From: Planctomycetaceae bacterium
Lineage (GTDB): Bacteria > Planctomycetota > Phycisphaerae > SM23-33
NCBI GenBank assembly: GCA_039680605.1
Contig: JBDKTA010000048.1
Coordinates: 54,591 to 118,590, forward strand
DNA: 64,000 nucleotides
Direction: 5' to 3'
Program-made: the position numbers and the translations under genes
Notes under the pieces: model-generated
Databases searched by the model: none
Seen by the model: the letters and a program-made list of their open reading frames with translations, nothing else
Told to the model about the DNA's origin: nothing
In this document: one piece after another, positions 1 through 10,572 of the stretch
Layout of the letters: the number at the start of each line of letters is the position of its first letter
Position numbering within the stretch: position 1 is the first letter of the stretch

Positions 1-23
1 GGTGAAGAGCCTGTCGGACGACC

Positions 24-497
24 ATGACAGGAAGTCGACCTGAAACAGGCGGCGGCGGGCGCTACGGCGGGGGCACGGTAGCGGCCCTGCTGCGTTGGGT
101 GGTTTCGCCGGTGGTGAGCGTGGGGGCGGTTGGCGCATACCCGACCTGGCTGCTCGGCGGCGCTTCGGCGCTGGAAGCCGAGGGCGTTGCCGGAGCGATC
201 GTGCTGGCGGCGATGCTGGCCAGCGGGCTGGTGATATCGGTGCTTCTGCGGGCGTCGCTGGCGACGGCGATGATGGGGGTGCTGGCGCTGGGCATGGCGC
301 GGATGATCGTGTGCCTGCTGGCGGCTATAGCGGCGTACTGGTGGACGGAACTTCCGCTGCGTTCGCTGGCACTGTGGATGGGAGGGTTCTATGGCGTCGC
401 TCTGGCCGGAGAGACGACCTGGTTGTATCGGACGATGAAACGCCTTTGGCCGGCCAAGGCGCCCCAGCCCTCGGCGGGCAACGCGAGGAAGAGTTAG
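24..497 (+). CDS. AtpI-like small membrane protein of the ATP synthase operon
   Basis: A 157-residue protein with a glycine-rich start and about four hydrophobic segments (roughly residues 19-45, 51-75, 78-105 and 112-135), ending in a basic tail. Its place 10 bp before the F0 a-subunit gene and its size fit the poorly conserved AtpI/ATP-synthase-associated membrane proteins, which help c-ring assembly or ion supply in other bacteria. The sequence itself carries no decisive motif, so the assignment rests on position and topology. The gene may be preceded by another operon member outside the window. Start codon is the first ATG; no strong ribosome binding site is visible, so the N-terminus is uncertain. 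Confidence 0.5.
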   Translation: MTGSRPETGGGGRYGGGTVAALLRWVVSPVVSVGAVGAYPTWLLGGASALEAEGVAGAIVLAAMLASGLVISVLLRASLATAMMGVLALGMARMIVCLLAAIAAYWWTELPLRSLALWMGGFYGVALAGETTWLYRTMKRLWPAKAPQPSAGNARKS

Positions 498-507
498 ATA
501 ACCATCG

Positions 508-1395
508 ATGTTAGCGGAAACCGACATTGTCAGCCATATGATCGACCACCCTTGGCCGCACGGGCAAGTGACCCTGGGGCCGCTGACGCTGACGCTGATG
601 TCCAGCGGAATAGCGACGATGATCCTGGTGGCGGTTCTGCTGTCGATCGTGGTTCCGGTGCTGGTCCGGCGCAGGGCGGAAACGCCTCATGGCGGATACA
701 ACTTTGTTGAAGCGATCGTGGTGTTCGTCCGGGACATGATCGCCCGCCCGGCGCTGGGAGACCGCGCGTATCGCTATCTGCCTCTGCTGCTGACGCTGTT
801 CGTGTTCATCCTGGGGCTGAACCTGATCGGCCTGGTGCCCATTTCATCCCTGCTGCGGATGGCGGGTCTGGATGCTCATCTTCTGGGCGGTCCGACCACC
901 AGCGTACCGGCGATCACGGGCGCCCTTGCGATGGTCTCGCTGGCGGCGATCCTGATCGGCGGGTTGTGGGAATCGGCCCATCGCCAGCATCTGGCCCGCG
1001 GATGGCCGGTGTGGCTGTGCGTGGCAATGTCGCCGCTGCTGTGGGCGTGGAGTATTACGCCCAAAGTCCCGGGAGTGGCCGGCGTGATGCTGGCGCCGCT
1101 ACTGATGGTTCTGGAAGTGCTCGGGGCGCTGGTGAAGGTCTTTGCCCTGATGATTCGCCTGTTCGCCAACATGTTGTCCGGTCACACCATGATCGCCATC
1201 CTGGTTATGCTGGGTCTGCAGGCGCTCGATAACGCCTTGCGCGAGAACCTGGCGATGGTGCCGTTGAGCGTGCTGCCGATTCTCGGCGGCGTGCTGATCA
1301 ACCTGTTGGACGTGCTGGTGGCGGTGCTTCAGGCGTATATCTTCACCTTTCTCTCTGCAATTTACCTAGGATTATATGCGGGGGGTGGCCATTGA
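508..1395 (+). CDS. atpB: F0F1 ATP synthase subunit a
   Basis: Membrane subunit a of the F0 sector, forming the two ion half-channels against the c-ring. The 295-residue protein has five to six hydrophobic helices. The family signature is clear in the segment LMIRLFANMLSGH, where Arg217 is the essential arginine that releases the ion from the c-subunit carboxylate. An internal ATG at codon 11 is an alternative start. It lies 10 bp after the AtpI-like gene and is followed directly by atpE, as in classical a-c-b-delta-alpha-gamma-beta-epsilon operons. Confidence 0.96.
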   Translation: MLAETDIVSHMIDHPWPHGQVTLGPLTLTLMSSGIATMILVAVLLSIVVPVLVRRRAETPHGGYNFVEAIVVFVRDMIARPALGDRAYRYLPLLLTLFVFILGLNLIGLVPISSLLRMAGLDAHLLGGPTTSVPAITGALAMVSLAAILIGGLWESAHRQHLARGWPVWLCVAMSPLLWAWSITPKVPGVAGVMLAPLLMVLEVLGALVKVFALMIRLFANMLSGHTMIAILVMLGLQALDNALRENLAMVPLSVLPILGGVLINLLDVLVAVLQAYIFTFLSAIYLGLYAGGGH

Positions 1396-1430
1396 AACAT
1401 TCGAGTCCATCCCCTTTTAGGAGACCGTCG

Positions 1431-1781
1431 ATGATGCGTGTACTGTTAATTTCATCAGGTATTTGTCTGGTCTTGGGCAGCGCCCTATACGCTCAAGAGG
1501 CCCCGCAGACCGCCCCGGCGGCGACTGCGGAAAAGGCTGACGCCAAGCCTAATACGGCTGAGGGCGTTGCGTTTCTGGGCGCCTGCCTGGGTGCTGCGCT
1601 GGCTGCCGTCGGCGCGGGGTTGGGCATTGGAAAGATTGGGGCCTCCTGCATGGATGCCATCGCCCGCCAGCCCGAGGCGGGCAGTTCGCTGTTCGCTCCG
1701 ATGGTGGTGGCGGCGGCGATGGTCGAGGGCCTGGGGCTCTTTGCCATCGTGGTGTGCCTGATCGCACTGGTGACCAAGTAA
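1431..1781 (+). CDS. atpE: F0F1 ATP synthase subunit c with an N-terminal leader
   Basis: Rotor ring subunit c. I chose ATG 1431 because TAGGAG lies 7 bp upstream; a longer reading from TTG 1392 would overlap atpB. The 116-residue protein is longer than the usual 75-90. Residues 1-21 look like a signal peptide or extra helix and are followed by an Ala/Pro-rich linker, then the two-helix hairpin (about 44-68 and 88-114) with the ARQPEA loop. The ion-binding carboxylate is Glu99 in MVEGLGLF. The residue after it is Gly rather than Ser, and the helix-1 position that is Gln in sodium-type rings is Ile66. Both favour proton rather than sodium coupling, by family knowledge. Confidence 0.94.
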   Translation: MMRVLLISSGICLVLGSALYAQEAPQTAPAATAEKADAKPNTAEGVAFLGACLGAALAAVGAGLGIGKIGASCMDAIARQPEAGSSLFAPMVVAAAMVEGLGLFAIVVCLIALVTK

Positions 1782-1795
1782 ACCGGCGCGGCGAC

Positions 1796-2437
1796 ATGGC
1801 TTCGACGTGCAGGATGATGACGTTTGTCGCGGCCCTGCTGTGGGCGGGTGCATGCTGCGCCGACGGGCCGCCTTTGCCGACGGCGCAGGCGCCCGGAGCG
1901 GGCGCCGGCGGCGCGCCGGCGGAACGTGGCCCCACGCAGTTCACCCCCGGCGACCTGGGGCAATCGATCGCTTCGCTGCTGATCTTCGCCGGGCTGATGG
2001 CGATTCTGGGCAAATATGCCTGGAAGCCCATCGTCAAGCAACTTCAGACGCGCGAGGAACTCATCGCCCAGCGCGTGCGCCGGGCCGAGGAAGCCAAGAC
2101 CAACGCCGAGGCGTTCCTGGAAACCAGCCGCGCCGGCGTCGAAAAGGCCCGTAGCGAGGCCCATGCCCTGGTGGCCCAGGCCCGCAAGGAATCCGAAGAC
2201 CTGCGCGACTGCATCCTCCACCAGGCGCGCGACGAAGCCGACACCGTCGCTGAAAATGCCCGCCGCGACGTCGAGACCGCCCGCCGAGACGCCATGGCCC
2301 AACTGCAGGTGACCACCGCGGAATTGGCCGGCGAAATTGCCGCCGAGGCCCTCAAACGGCAGATCGATCCTCAGCAGCAGCAGCGGCTGGTTGAGGAATC
2401 GCTCAAGATCATTCGCACTGCCGCCGGAGAACAGTGA
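1796..2437 (+). CDS. atpF: F0F1 ATP synthase subunit b with a signal-peptide-like N-terminus
   Basis: Peripheral stalk subunit b of 213 residues. After a hydrophobic, signal-peptide-like start (residues 1-22) and a Pro/Ala/Gly-rich linker comes the usual single membrane helix (about 60-80, ending near KYAWKPI), then a long charged helix rich in Glu, Arg and Ala that dimerises along the F1 head. ATG 1796 is used in preference to an upstream in-frame start that would overlap atpE. The extra N-terminal hydrophobic segment is unusual and parallels the one on atpE. The stop codon overlaps the start of atpH, suggesting coupled translation. Confidence 0.92.
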   Translation: MASTCRMMTFVAALLWAGACCADGPPLPTAQAPGAGAGGAPAERGPTQFTPGDLGQSIASLLIFAGLMAILGKYAWKPIVKQLQTREELIAQRVRRAEEAKTNAEAFLETSRAGVEKARSEAHALVAQARKESEDLRDCILHQARDEADTVAENARRDVETARRDAMAQLQVTTAELAGEIAAEALKRQIDPQQQQRLVEESLKIIRTAAGEQ

Positions 2438-3027
2438 TGTCCGCCGCCTCGCGTGATATGTCCGCCGACGCCCAGACCCGGACCCGCCGCTGCGCCGATG
2501 CGCTGCTGGATATTCTCGGCGCCGACGGCCCCGCCGACCGCCTGCTCCAGGAACTCCAGTCGCTCGATGCCCTCCAGGAGGAAGTGGCGGCCATGGAGGA
2601 ACTCCTGATCGGCCAGAACCTCACCGAGCAGCGGCGCCAGGAGTTGATCGCCGCGATGTTCGCCAGCCGCAAGCAGCGGTTCGAGTCGCCTCGAGGCAGT
2701 CTGACGATGCTGCGGAGCCTCGGTCAGGAACTTGCCCAGGCGGTCGAGTGGCGGCGTCACAAGCTTCCGGTGACGCTGATCACGGCCGTGCCACTGACCG
2801 ACGAGCAGGTCGAGGACGTCTCCACTCAGCTTCAAACCGCCTTGGGCGCGGAGCTCAGGCTTACCGCGTCCGTCGACGCCTCGATCGTCGGCGGGGCGGT
2901 GGTAAAAGTGGGCCAGAGCGTCTACGACGCGTCGGTGGCAGGGCGCCTGCGCCGCGTGCGGGACGAATTGAAGGCCCGGCTTTCGAACCGGCGAGGGGGC
3001 GAGCAAACCAAAGAGGGTGGGCAGTGA
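2437..3027 (+). CDS. atpH: F0F1 ATP synthase subunit delta
   Basis: Subunit delta (OSCP equivalent), linking the b stalk to the crown of F1. The 196-residue length is normal. The C-terminal half contains the family pattern of a short beta region near LPVTLITAVPLTDEQ and the glycine-rich VDASIVGGAVVKVG, matching the conserved end of delta/OSCP proteins. Start ATG 2437 overlaps the atpF stop by one base; a GTG three bases earlier is also possible. Followed 9 bp later by atpA. The presence of delta and the gene order show this is a standard F-type operon, not the N-ATPase type that lacks delta. Confidence 0.9.
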   Translation: MSAASRDMSADAQTRTRRCADALLDILGADGPADRLLQELQSLDALQEEVAAMEELLIGQNLTEQRRQELIAAMFASRKQRFESPRGSLTMLRSLGQELAQAVEWRRHKLPVTLITAVPLTDEQVEDVSTQLQTALGAELRLTASVDASIVGGAVVKVGQSVYDASVAGRLRRVRDELKARLSNRRGGEQTKEGGQ

Positions 3028-3036
3028 GAGGCCGAC

Positions 3037-4734
3037 ATGAAGTTTGACATCAGTGAAATCGCCGGGATGATTCGCCAGGAGATCGCCGCCTCGCGCGACG
3101 CGCTGGACGTCTCGCGCATCGGGCGGGTAGTCGAAGTGGGCGACGGGATCGCCCGCATCGTCGGTCTGCCCGACGCCATGGCCGGCGAGATGCTCGAGTT
3201 CGAGAACGGCCGCATGGGGCAGGTCTTCAACCTCGAAGACCGCATCGTCGGCGGCGTGGTGTACGGCTCCAGCGAAGATATCCGCTCGGGCATGTCGGTG
3301 CGAACGACGGGGCGCCTGCTCCAACTGCCCGCCGGACCGGAAATGCTCGGGCGCGTCATCAGCCCGTTGGGCGAGCCCATCGACGGGAAAGGACCCATCA
3401 AGACCAGCCAGACCCGCCCGCTGGAAGTCATCGCCCCCGGCATCGCCGAGCGCCAGAGCGTCACCGAGCCGCTGTCGACGGGGATCAAGGCCGTCGACGC
3501 GATGATCCCCATCGGGCGCGGTCAGCGCGAGCTGATCATCGGCGACCGCAAGACCGGCAAGACGGCCATCGCCGTCGACACGATCATCAACCAGAAAGAC
3601 ACCGGCGTCATCTGCGTCTACGTGGCGGTGGGGCAGAAGGAATCGACCGTCGCCGGCGTGGTGGAAGTGCTCCGCCGGGCCGGGGCGATGGAGCATACCG
3701 TCGTCGTCATCGCCTCCAGCAGCGAGGCGGCGCCGCTGCAATATATCGCTCCCTACGCCGGGTGCGCCATCGCCGAGTATTTCATGTACGCCCACGGCGC
3801 CGCCACGCTGGTCGTCTACGACGACCTGTCCAAGCAGGCCGCCGCCTACCGCCAGATCTCCCTGCTCCTGCGACGCCCGCCCGGACGCGAGGCCTACCCC
3901 GGAGATGTGTTCTATCTCCACAGCCGCCTGCTCGAACGAGCCTGCAAACTCGCCGAGCATTATGTGATTGTTCCCAAAGACGCCGACGAGCAGGCCCTGG
4001 CCGAGGCGGGCAAGGCCGCGCCCGATCAATACGTCGGCGTGCTGGGAATGACCAAGGCCAAGGAAGACCTCGCCGCCGCGGGGCACAACGAGACGCACGA
4101 TATCCGCATGATTCCCGGCACGGGCGGGTCGATGACGGCCTTGCCTATCTGCGAAACCCAGGAAGGCGAAGTTTCCGCCTACATCCCGACGAACCTGATC
4201 TCGATCACTGACGGGCAGATCTACCTCGAACCGGCGCTGTTCTTCTCGGGCATCCGCCCGGCGATCAACGTGGGCATCTCGGTTAGCCGCGTGGGGTTCA
4301 AAGCCGCCTGGCCGGCGATGAAGCGCGTGGCCGCCAGCCTGCGCCTGGACCTGGCGGCGTATCGCGAGCTGGCGACGTTCGCCCAGCTCGGGATGGACCT
4401 GGATGCGGCCAGTCAGTCCAGCCTCGACCGCGGGCAGCGCCTGATCCGCCTGCTGACGCAGCCGCAATATCAGCCGATGCCGCCGACGGACCAGGTGATC
4501 TCGATCTTCGCCGGGACGCGCGGGCACCTGGACAGCCTGACGCCCGAGGAAGTGCCCGATTTCGAGCGCGGGCTGCTGCAGTACATCCCCGCCCAGGACA
4601 GCGACCTCTACGAGCAGATCCGGTGCGAGCACACGCTGGACAAGACCGCCGAGAAGCGACTGGCCCGCCTGATCGAGGAATATAAACAGACGCAGTACCG
4701 CAGCGCCGGTCCCGATGGCGGGAAGGAAGCATAA
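3037..4734 (+). CDS. atpA: F0F1 ATP synthase subunit alpha
   Basis: Non-catalytic nucleotide-binding subunit alpha of F1. The protein has 565 residues, somewhat longer than the usual ~510 because of an extended C-terminal region. The N-terminal beta-barrel holds [12 protein letters not shown] (residues 34-45); the P-loop GDRKTGKT is at 169-176. The C-terminal helical domain carries the family segment [16 protein letters not shown]. It sits between atpH and atpG in the operon. Confidence 0.98.
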   Translation: MKFDISEIAGMIRQEIAASRDALDVSRIGRVVEVGDGIARIVGLPDAMAGEMLEFENGRMGQVFNLEDRIVGGVVYGSSEDIRSGMSVRTTGRLLQLPAGPEMLGRVISPLGEPIDGKGPIKTSQTRPLEVIAPGIAERQSVTEPLSTGIKAVDAMIPIGRGQRELIIGDRKTGKTAIAVDTIINQKDTGVICVYVAVGQKESTVAGVVEVLRRAGAMEHTVVVIASSSEAAPLQYIAPYAGCAIAEYFMYAHGAATLVVYDDLSKQAAAYRQISLLLRRPPGREAYPGDVFYLHSRLLERACKLAEHYVIVPKDADEQALAEAGKAAPDQYVGVLGMTKAKEDLAAAGHNETHDIRMIPGTGGSMTALPICETQEGEVSAYIPTNLISITDGQIYLEPALFFSGIRPAINVGISVSRVGFKAAWPAMKRVAASLRLDLAAYRELATFAQLGMDLDAASQSSLDRGQRLIRLLTQPQYQPMPPTDQVISIFAGTRGHLDSLTPEEVPDFERGLLQYIPAQDSDLYEQIRCEHTLDKTAEKRLARLIEEYKQTQYRSAGPDGGKEA

Positions 4735-4739
4735 CCGCC

Positions 4740-7057
<2,318 letters not shown>

Positions 7058-7060
<3 letters not shown>

Positions 7061-7106
7061 TCAGTAATCAGTAATCGGTAATCAGTAATCAGTAATCGGT
7101 AATCAC
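7058..7106 (+). repeat. 7-bp tandem repeat containing the atpD stop
   Basis: Seven consecutive 7-mers of the form TAATC(A/G)(G/C), arranged as a 21-bp higher-order unit (two TAATCAG then TAATCGG), fill most of the gap between atpD and the nitroreductase gene. The first unit provides the atpD stop codon. The tract encodes stop codons in several frames. Purpose unknown; such tracts can vary in copy number by slippage. Confidence 0.85.
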
Positions 7107-7123
7107 GACGAGGCATCCGGATT

Positions 7124-7633
7124 ATGGACTTCTACGACGTCATCCAGCGGCGCTGCAGCGTGCGGAAGTACCAGAACCGCCCGGTCGAGGACGACAAGCT
7201 CACGCGCATCCTCAATGCCGGGCGACTGGCGCCCTCGGGACGCAACCGCCAGGAATGGAAATTCGTCGTCGTGCGTGAGGAGGACACGCGGGCGGCGCTG
7301 GCCGCGGCCAGCGAACAGCCCTGGTTGGCGCGGGCGCCGGTCATCATCGCCGTGGCGGGGCTCAACCCCGACCGCGTCATGTCCTGCGGCATCGCGGCAG
7401 ACCCCGTCGACTGCGCCATCGCCATCGATCACATGGTGCTGGCCGCCACGGCAGAGGGGCTCGGCGCGTGCTGGGTCGGGCATTTTTCGCAGGAAGCCTG
7501 CTGCCAGATCCTGGACGTGCCTGCCACCGCCAAGATCATCGAGATGCTGGCGATGGGCTATTCTGACCAGGCCTGTGCGCCCAAGACCCGCAAAGGACTC
7601 GACGAGGTAGTCTCCTATGAGCGATTCACATGA
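7124..7633 (+). CDS. Nitroreductase-family flavoprotein inside the ATP synthase operon
   Basis: A 169-residue FMN-dependent nitroreductase-like protein. Family hallmarks are the N-terminal RRCSVRKYQ (residues 8-16), the flavin-contacting APSGRNRQEWKF near residue 37 and the GLGACWVGHF segment near 110. These enzymes reduce nitro compounds, quinones or enoates with NAD(P)H; the substrate here cannot be read from the sequence. It is placed between atpD and atpC and overlaps the atpC start by 17 bp, so it is very likely co-transcribed and translationally coupled with the epsilon subunit. Nothing in the known enzymology of the ATP synthase requires it. Confidence 0.88.
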   Translation: MDFYDVIQRRCSVRKYQNRPVEDDKLTRILNAGRLAPSGRNRQEWKFVVVREEDTRAALAAASEQPWLARAPVIIAVAGLNPDRVMSCGIAADPVDCAIAIDHMVLAATAEGLGACWVGHFSQEACCQILDVPATAKIIEMLAMGYSDQACAPKTRKGLDEVVSYERFT

Positions 7634-8069
7634 GATGAAAATCGAGCACCCCGAGCGGCTCAAACCGTTCCACTGCGAACTGCTCGTGCCCGACGCCAAG
7701 ATCTGCGACGTGCAGGCGGTCTACGCGGTCTTCCCGCTCATCGACGGGCTCATGGGCGTCCTGCACGGTCACGCCCCGATGATCGGACGCATCGGCGGCG
7801 GGGCCATGACCCTGACCGGACCTAACGGGCGGCTGTGCCAGTTCTACGTCGCCGGCGGATTCGTCCAGATCACCCGCGAGAAGGTGACACTGTTGGCCGA
7901 AGAGTGCATCCCCGCCGACAAACTCGACCGCGAGGTCGTCTGGCAGGAACTCGAGGCCGTGCGCAAACGTCCCGTCACCACGGACGAAGAAGAGCAGGAA
8001 CGCCTCCAGGCGATGGCCGCCGTGCGCGTCAAATTCCGCCTCGCCCAGCGAACCGCCAAGGGCAAGTAG
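7617..8069 (+). CDS. atpC: F0F1 ATP synthase subunit epsilon
   Basis: Epsilon subunit, which binds gamma and the c-ring and can inhibit ATP hydrolysis. It has 150 residues with an N-terminal beta-sandwich containing the family segment GVLHGHAPMIGRI near residue 47 and GGFVQITREKVTLLAE near 80, followed by a two-helix C-terminal region. It starts inside the end of the nitroreductase gene and ends 5 bp before hemC. Completes the operon after an unusual interruption between beta and epsilon. Confidence 0.92.
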   Translation: MSDSHEMKIEHPERLKPFHCELLVPDAKICDVQAVYAVFPLIDGLMGVLHGHAPMIGRIGGGAMTLTGPNGRLCQFYVAGGFVQITREKVTLLAEECIPADKLDREVVWQELEAVRKRPVTTDEEEQERLQAMAAVRVKFRLAQRTAKGK

Positions 8070-8074
8070 CATCT

Positions 8075-8998
8075 ATGGGCGAACAACCACAACACCTCCG
8101 CATCGCCACGCGCGGCAGCGAATTGGCGTTGGCCCAGGCCGCCGCCGTGGGCGAGGCCCTGCGGCAGTGCCATCCGGAACTCTCCACCGAACTGGTTGTG
8201 ATGACCACCCGCGGCGACCGGGAAAAGGGACCCTTGGCCGACGTCGGCGGCAAGGGGCTGTTCACGGCCGAACTCGAAGCGGCTTTGCGCGGCGGCAGAG
8301 CACATCTGGCGGTTCACTCGGCCAAGGATCTGCCCGCGGCGATGGATGAGGATCTGGTCATCGTCGCGGTTCCGCCGCGCGAGGACGCCCGCGACGCCCT
8401 GGTCAGCCCCGGCGGTTGTGCCGCGGCTGAGCTTCCCGCCGGGGCGCGGGTGGGCACCAGCAGCCTTCGCCGCAGTGCGCAGGTGCTGGCGATGCGCCCC
8501 GACCTGACGATCGTGCCCCTGCGCGGCAACGTGCCCACGCGCGTGCGGAAGGTGCTCGACCTGCGCCAACTCGATGCCGCCGTGCTGGCCATGGCCGGGC
8601 TCATCCGCCTGGGCGCCCATAATGCCCACCGCGCCAACATCCATCCACTGACGCTCCAGGAATGTACCCCGGCGGCGGGGCAGGGGGCCCTGGCCTTGCA
8701 GTGCCTGGCCGCCTCGGAGGCGGCAGAGATTGTTCGCGCCATCGACGACGCCCCCAGCCGCGCCGCCCTGGAGGCCGAACGCGCCGTCCTGCGGGCACTT
8801 GGCGCCCAGTGCAATAGCTGCCTGGGCGTTCATGTTGCCCCCGGGCAGGGGCGATGGATGGCGATGGGAATGGCCGCCCGGGCCGACGGCAGCGGGATGA
8901 TCCGTCTTCGCGAAGAAGCCCCGAGCGCCGCCGCCGCCGGCGATGCGCTGCTCAAGGCCCTGCTATCAAACGGCGCCCAGGAATTGCTCGCCTCGTAA
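8075..8998 (+). CDS. hemC: Hydroxymethylbilane synthase (porphobilinogen deaminase)
   Basis: Joins four porphobilinogen molecules into hydroxymethylbilane in haem, sirohaem and cobalamin synthesis; cytosolic. The 307-residue protein starts with RIATRGSELALAQA, contains VGGKGLFTAELE and HSAKDLPA of domain 1 (His81 to Ala88), the PLRGNVPTRVRKL-type arginine segment near 150, and GAQCNSCLGV, where Cys246 should carry the dipyrromethane cofactor. Start ATG 8075 follows the atpC stop by 5 bp, so hemC probably shares the ATP synthase transcript. Confidence 0.95.
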   Translation: MGEQPQHLRIATRGSELALAQAAAVGEALRQCHPELSTELVVMTTRGDREKGPLADVGGKGLFTAELEAALRGGRAHLAVHSAKDLPAAMDEDLVIVAVPPREDARDALVSPGGCAAAELPAGARVGTSSLRRSAQVLAMRPDLTIVPLRGNVPTRVRKVLDLRQLDAAVLAMAGLIRLGAHNAHRANIHPLTLQECTPAAGQGALALQCLAASEAAEIVRAIDDAPSRAALEAERAVLRALGAQCNSCLGVHVAPGQGRWMAMGMAARADGSGMIRLREEAPSAAAAGDALLKALLSNGAQELLAS

Positions 8999-9545
8999 CC
9001 CTCCACAGGTGCCGGGTGCCATGGCGGCTATCCATCCATCCACCCATCCATCCATCCATCCATCTCTGCATCGGGCGGAATTTTCGTCCTGAGGATTTGC
9101 CCCGCCGCCAAAGCAATCGTACGTTCCCGGCAGTGATTCGTTGCGCCCCATGTGAAGGTGATTGCGCCACGTTAAAACTGAAAAAGTTTCCCCGCCCTTA
9201 ATCAAGCCGCTCCCCTGCCGAACCGATGACCTGTGTGGGTCAGTTTTGCATAAGGAAGCGGTTGTTGTTGGCGGATGGGAAAGACGGCCTGACGGAGGAA
9301 CACGCGACGCTGGACTATGCCCTGAAAGGAGGTGGTCGGGTAAGGGCAGCAGGCAAAGCGCCGCTCCAGCAGTGTCCCCCTGTGGTCGTCATGCCAGACA
9401 AGAACAACAGCCATCGGTATGGCTGTCTATACCGGGCCGGTGGGTCCGGACAATGACAACCCGAGCAAAACGTATTGACAGAGCCGAGGCTATGTAGAGC
9501 CCGGCACCACCCTTAGAAAACACTGGATTATCGGAGGTCATTGTA
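8999..9545 (+). other. 547-bp intergenic region before the major pseudopilin
   Basis: No convincing gene. It holds an ATCC microsatellite (9031-9064), an 8-bp perfect hairpin ACAGCCAT/ATGGCTGT with loop CGGT (9407-9426), and a second inverted pair TGCCCT/AGGGCA (9318-9348). The stretch 9180-9540 could be a long structured leader or small RNA for the pilin operon. A 76-codon open frame at 9226-9456 has no recognisable features. A TTGACA at 9475 lacks a correctly spaced -10 box. Confidence 0.5.
9031..9064 (+). repeat. (ATCC)n microsatellite
   Basis: Eight near-perfect copies of TCCA, interrupted once by CACCCA. Related GGAT/ATCC-rich tracts appear at 37287-37361, suggesting a recurring simple-sequence element in this genome. 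Confidence 0.85.
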
Positions 9546-9977
9546 ATGAACCGCAAGCAATCGGCATTCACCCTGGTTGAAATCCTGATCGTGGTCGTGA
9601 TCCTGGGCATTTTGGCCGCGATCGTCATCCCGCAGTTTACCGACGCCGGCAACGACGCCCGCGCATCGGCCCTCAAGAGCGACCTGCAGACCGTTCGCAG
9701 CCAGCTCGCCCTGTACAAGGTGCAGCACCTGGACTCGTATCCCGCCGCTGCAACCTTCGTCACGCAGATGACGACCAAGACCGACTCCTCCGGCGCCGCC
9801 GGCGGCACGCTGGGCGCCTATCTGCAGACCTTCCCCGCCAATCCCTACAACAACCTCAGCACGGTTGAAGTCGAGAGCGGCACGGCGGGACTGGGCAACG
9901 GCAGTCACGGCTGGCACTTTGACACCGCCACCGGAATGTTCGCTGCCGACGACAGCGCCGAGCACGGCGCCTGGTAA
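9546..9977 (+). CDS. Major pseudopilin, GspG-like
   Basis: A 143-residue type II secretion/type IV pilus-like prepilin. The class III leader is short and basic (MNRKQSA) and the cleavage site lies before FTLVEILIVVVILGILAA, with Glu at +5 of the mature protein as required for assembly. The C-terminal half has the GspG-like layout of a long N-terminal helix followed by a small beta region ending in a Trp-containing tail. A strong GGAGG sits 8 bp before the ATG. It heads the secretion cluster, has the best ribosome binding site there and is followed by a hairpin, as expected for the abundant major subunit. Confidence 0.85.
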   Translation: MNRKQSAFTLVEILIVVVILGILAAIVIPQFTDAGNDARASALKSDLQTVRSQLALYKVQHLDSYPAAATFVTQMTTKTDSSGAAGGTLGAYLQTFPANPYNNLSTVEVESGTAGLGNGSHGWHFDTATGMFAADDSAEHGAW

Positions 9978-10006
9978 GTCCTGACAGGCAGTAACGCACA
10001 CGTGAG

Positions 10007-10047
10007 GCCGGCCGGGACCGCCGTCAGGGCGCGTTCCGGCCGGCTTT
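10007..10047 (+). terminator. Hairpin after the major pseudopilin
   Basis: Eleven-base arms GCCGGCCGGGA (10007-10017) and TTCCGGCCGGC (10034-10044), with one wobble pair, followed by only three T. Could partially terminate transcription or protect the 3' end of the major pseudopilin mRNA, giving it higher expression than the minor subunits downstream. The short T run argues against full termination. Confidence 0.5.
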
Positions 10048-10064
10048 CATGAGGGTCCTGAACT

Positions 10065-10571
10065 ATGCGGCGGCGCGGACGACATCGAGCGAGGGGCATG
10101 ACGCTGCTGGAGGCGCTGCTGGCCAGCACGATTCTGGCCGCCTGCGCCTTTGCCGTCACCACGCCCTTCGCCGCCAGCGCTCAGAACGACCAGACGCAGC
10201 AGCGCTGGACCCTGGCGACCTGCCTGGCGCAGGAAATGATGGAAGAAATTCTCAGCAAACCTTTCAAGGACCCTCAGGGCTCCGTCGCCTGCGGACCCGA
10301 CAGCGGCGAAGGGTCCCGGATGCAGTTCGACAATGTCGACGACTACCAGGGTTTCACCGAAACCGCCGGACACATCGCCGACGCCGCCGGGGCGGTCTGC
10401 GCCAGCGACGCCGCGGCCGGTCTGAGCCGGCGTGTGACCGTGGAATACGTCTACCTACCCGGCCAGCAGACGCAGCATCCGGCGTCGTTCGCGCGGGTGA
10501 TCGTCGAGGTGCGCCACCTGGACGTGCCCGTCATTACCCTGACGCGGCTGGTTTACGACATGGGCCAATAG
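10065..10571 (+). CDS. Minor pseudopilin (GspI/PulG-type)
   Basis: A 168-residue prepilin-like protein. The basic start MRRRGRHRARG precedes MTLLEALLASTILAACAF, which has Glu at +5 of the predicted mature N-terminus and a hydrophobic helix; cleavage after Gly is expected. The rest is a small globular domain of unknown fold. Most like GspI or GspJ minor pseudopilins by size and context. It is followed 1 bp later by another pseudopilin gene, consistent with a minor-tip-subunit operon. Confidence 0.75.
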   Translation: MRRRGRHRARGMTLLEALLASTILAACAFAVTTPFAASAQNDQTQQRWTLATCLAQEMMEEILSKPFKDPQGSVACGPDSGEGSRMQFDNVDDYQGFTETAGHIADAAGAVCASDAAAGLSRRVTVEYVYLPGQQTQHPASFARVIVEVRHLDVPVITLTRLVYDMGQ

Positions 10572-10572
10572 C

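Noticed and set aside
1392..1430. TTG 1392 as the atpE start
   Set aside because: ATG 1431 has TAGGAG at the right distance; the extra 13 residues are polar and precede a signal-like segment.
2371..4632. A 753-codon minus-strand frame opposite the ATP synthase genes
   Set aside because: It overlaps atpH and atpA, whose motifs are unmistakable; the translation is low-complexity and without domains.
9031..9064. CRISPR-like array
   Set aside because: The repeats are a 4-bp microsatellite with no spacers.
9180..9420. Possible c-di-GMP (GEMM) riboswitch before the pilin gene
   Set aside because: Only short words such as GGCAAAGC resemble the consensus; the paired core and tetraloop/receptor could not be aligned.
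9226..9456. 76-codon open frame as a small gene
   Set aside because: No ribosome binding site, signal, domain or conservation clue; it falls in the hairpin-rich leader.
9475..9503. TTGACA as a promoter for the pseudopilin operon
   Set aside because: No -10 box occurs at 16-18 bp; the nearest TATGTA is only 10 bp away.
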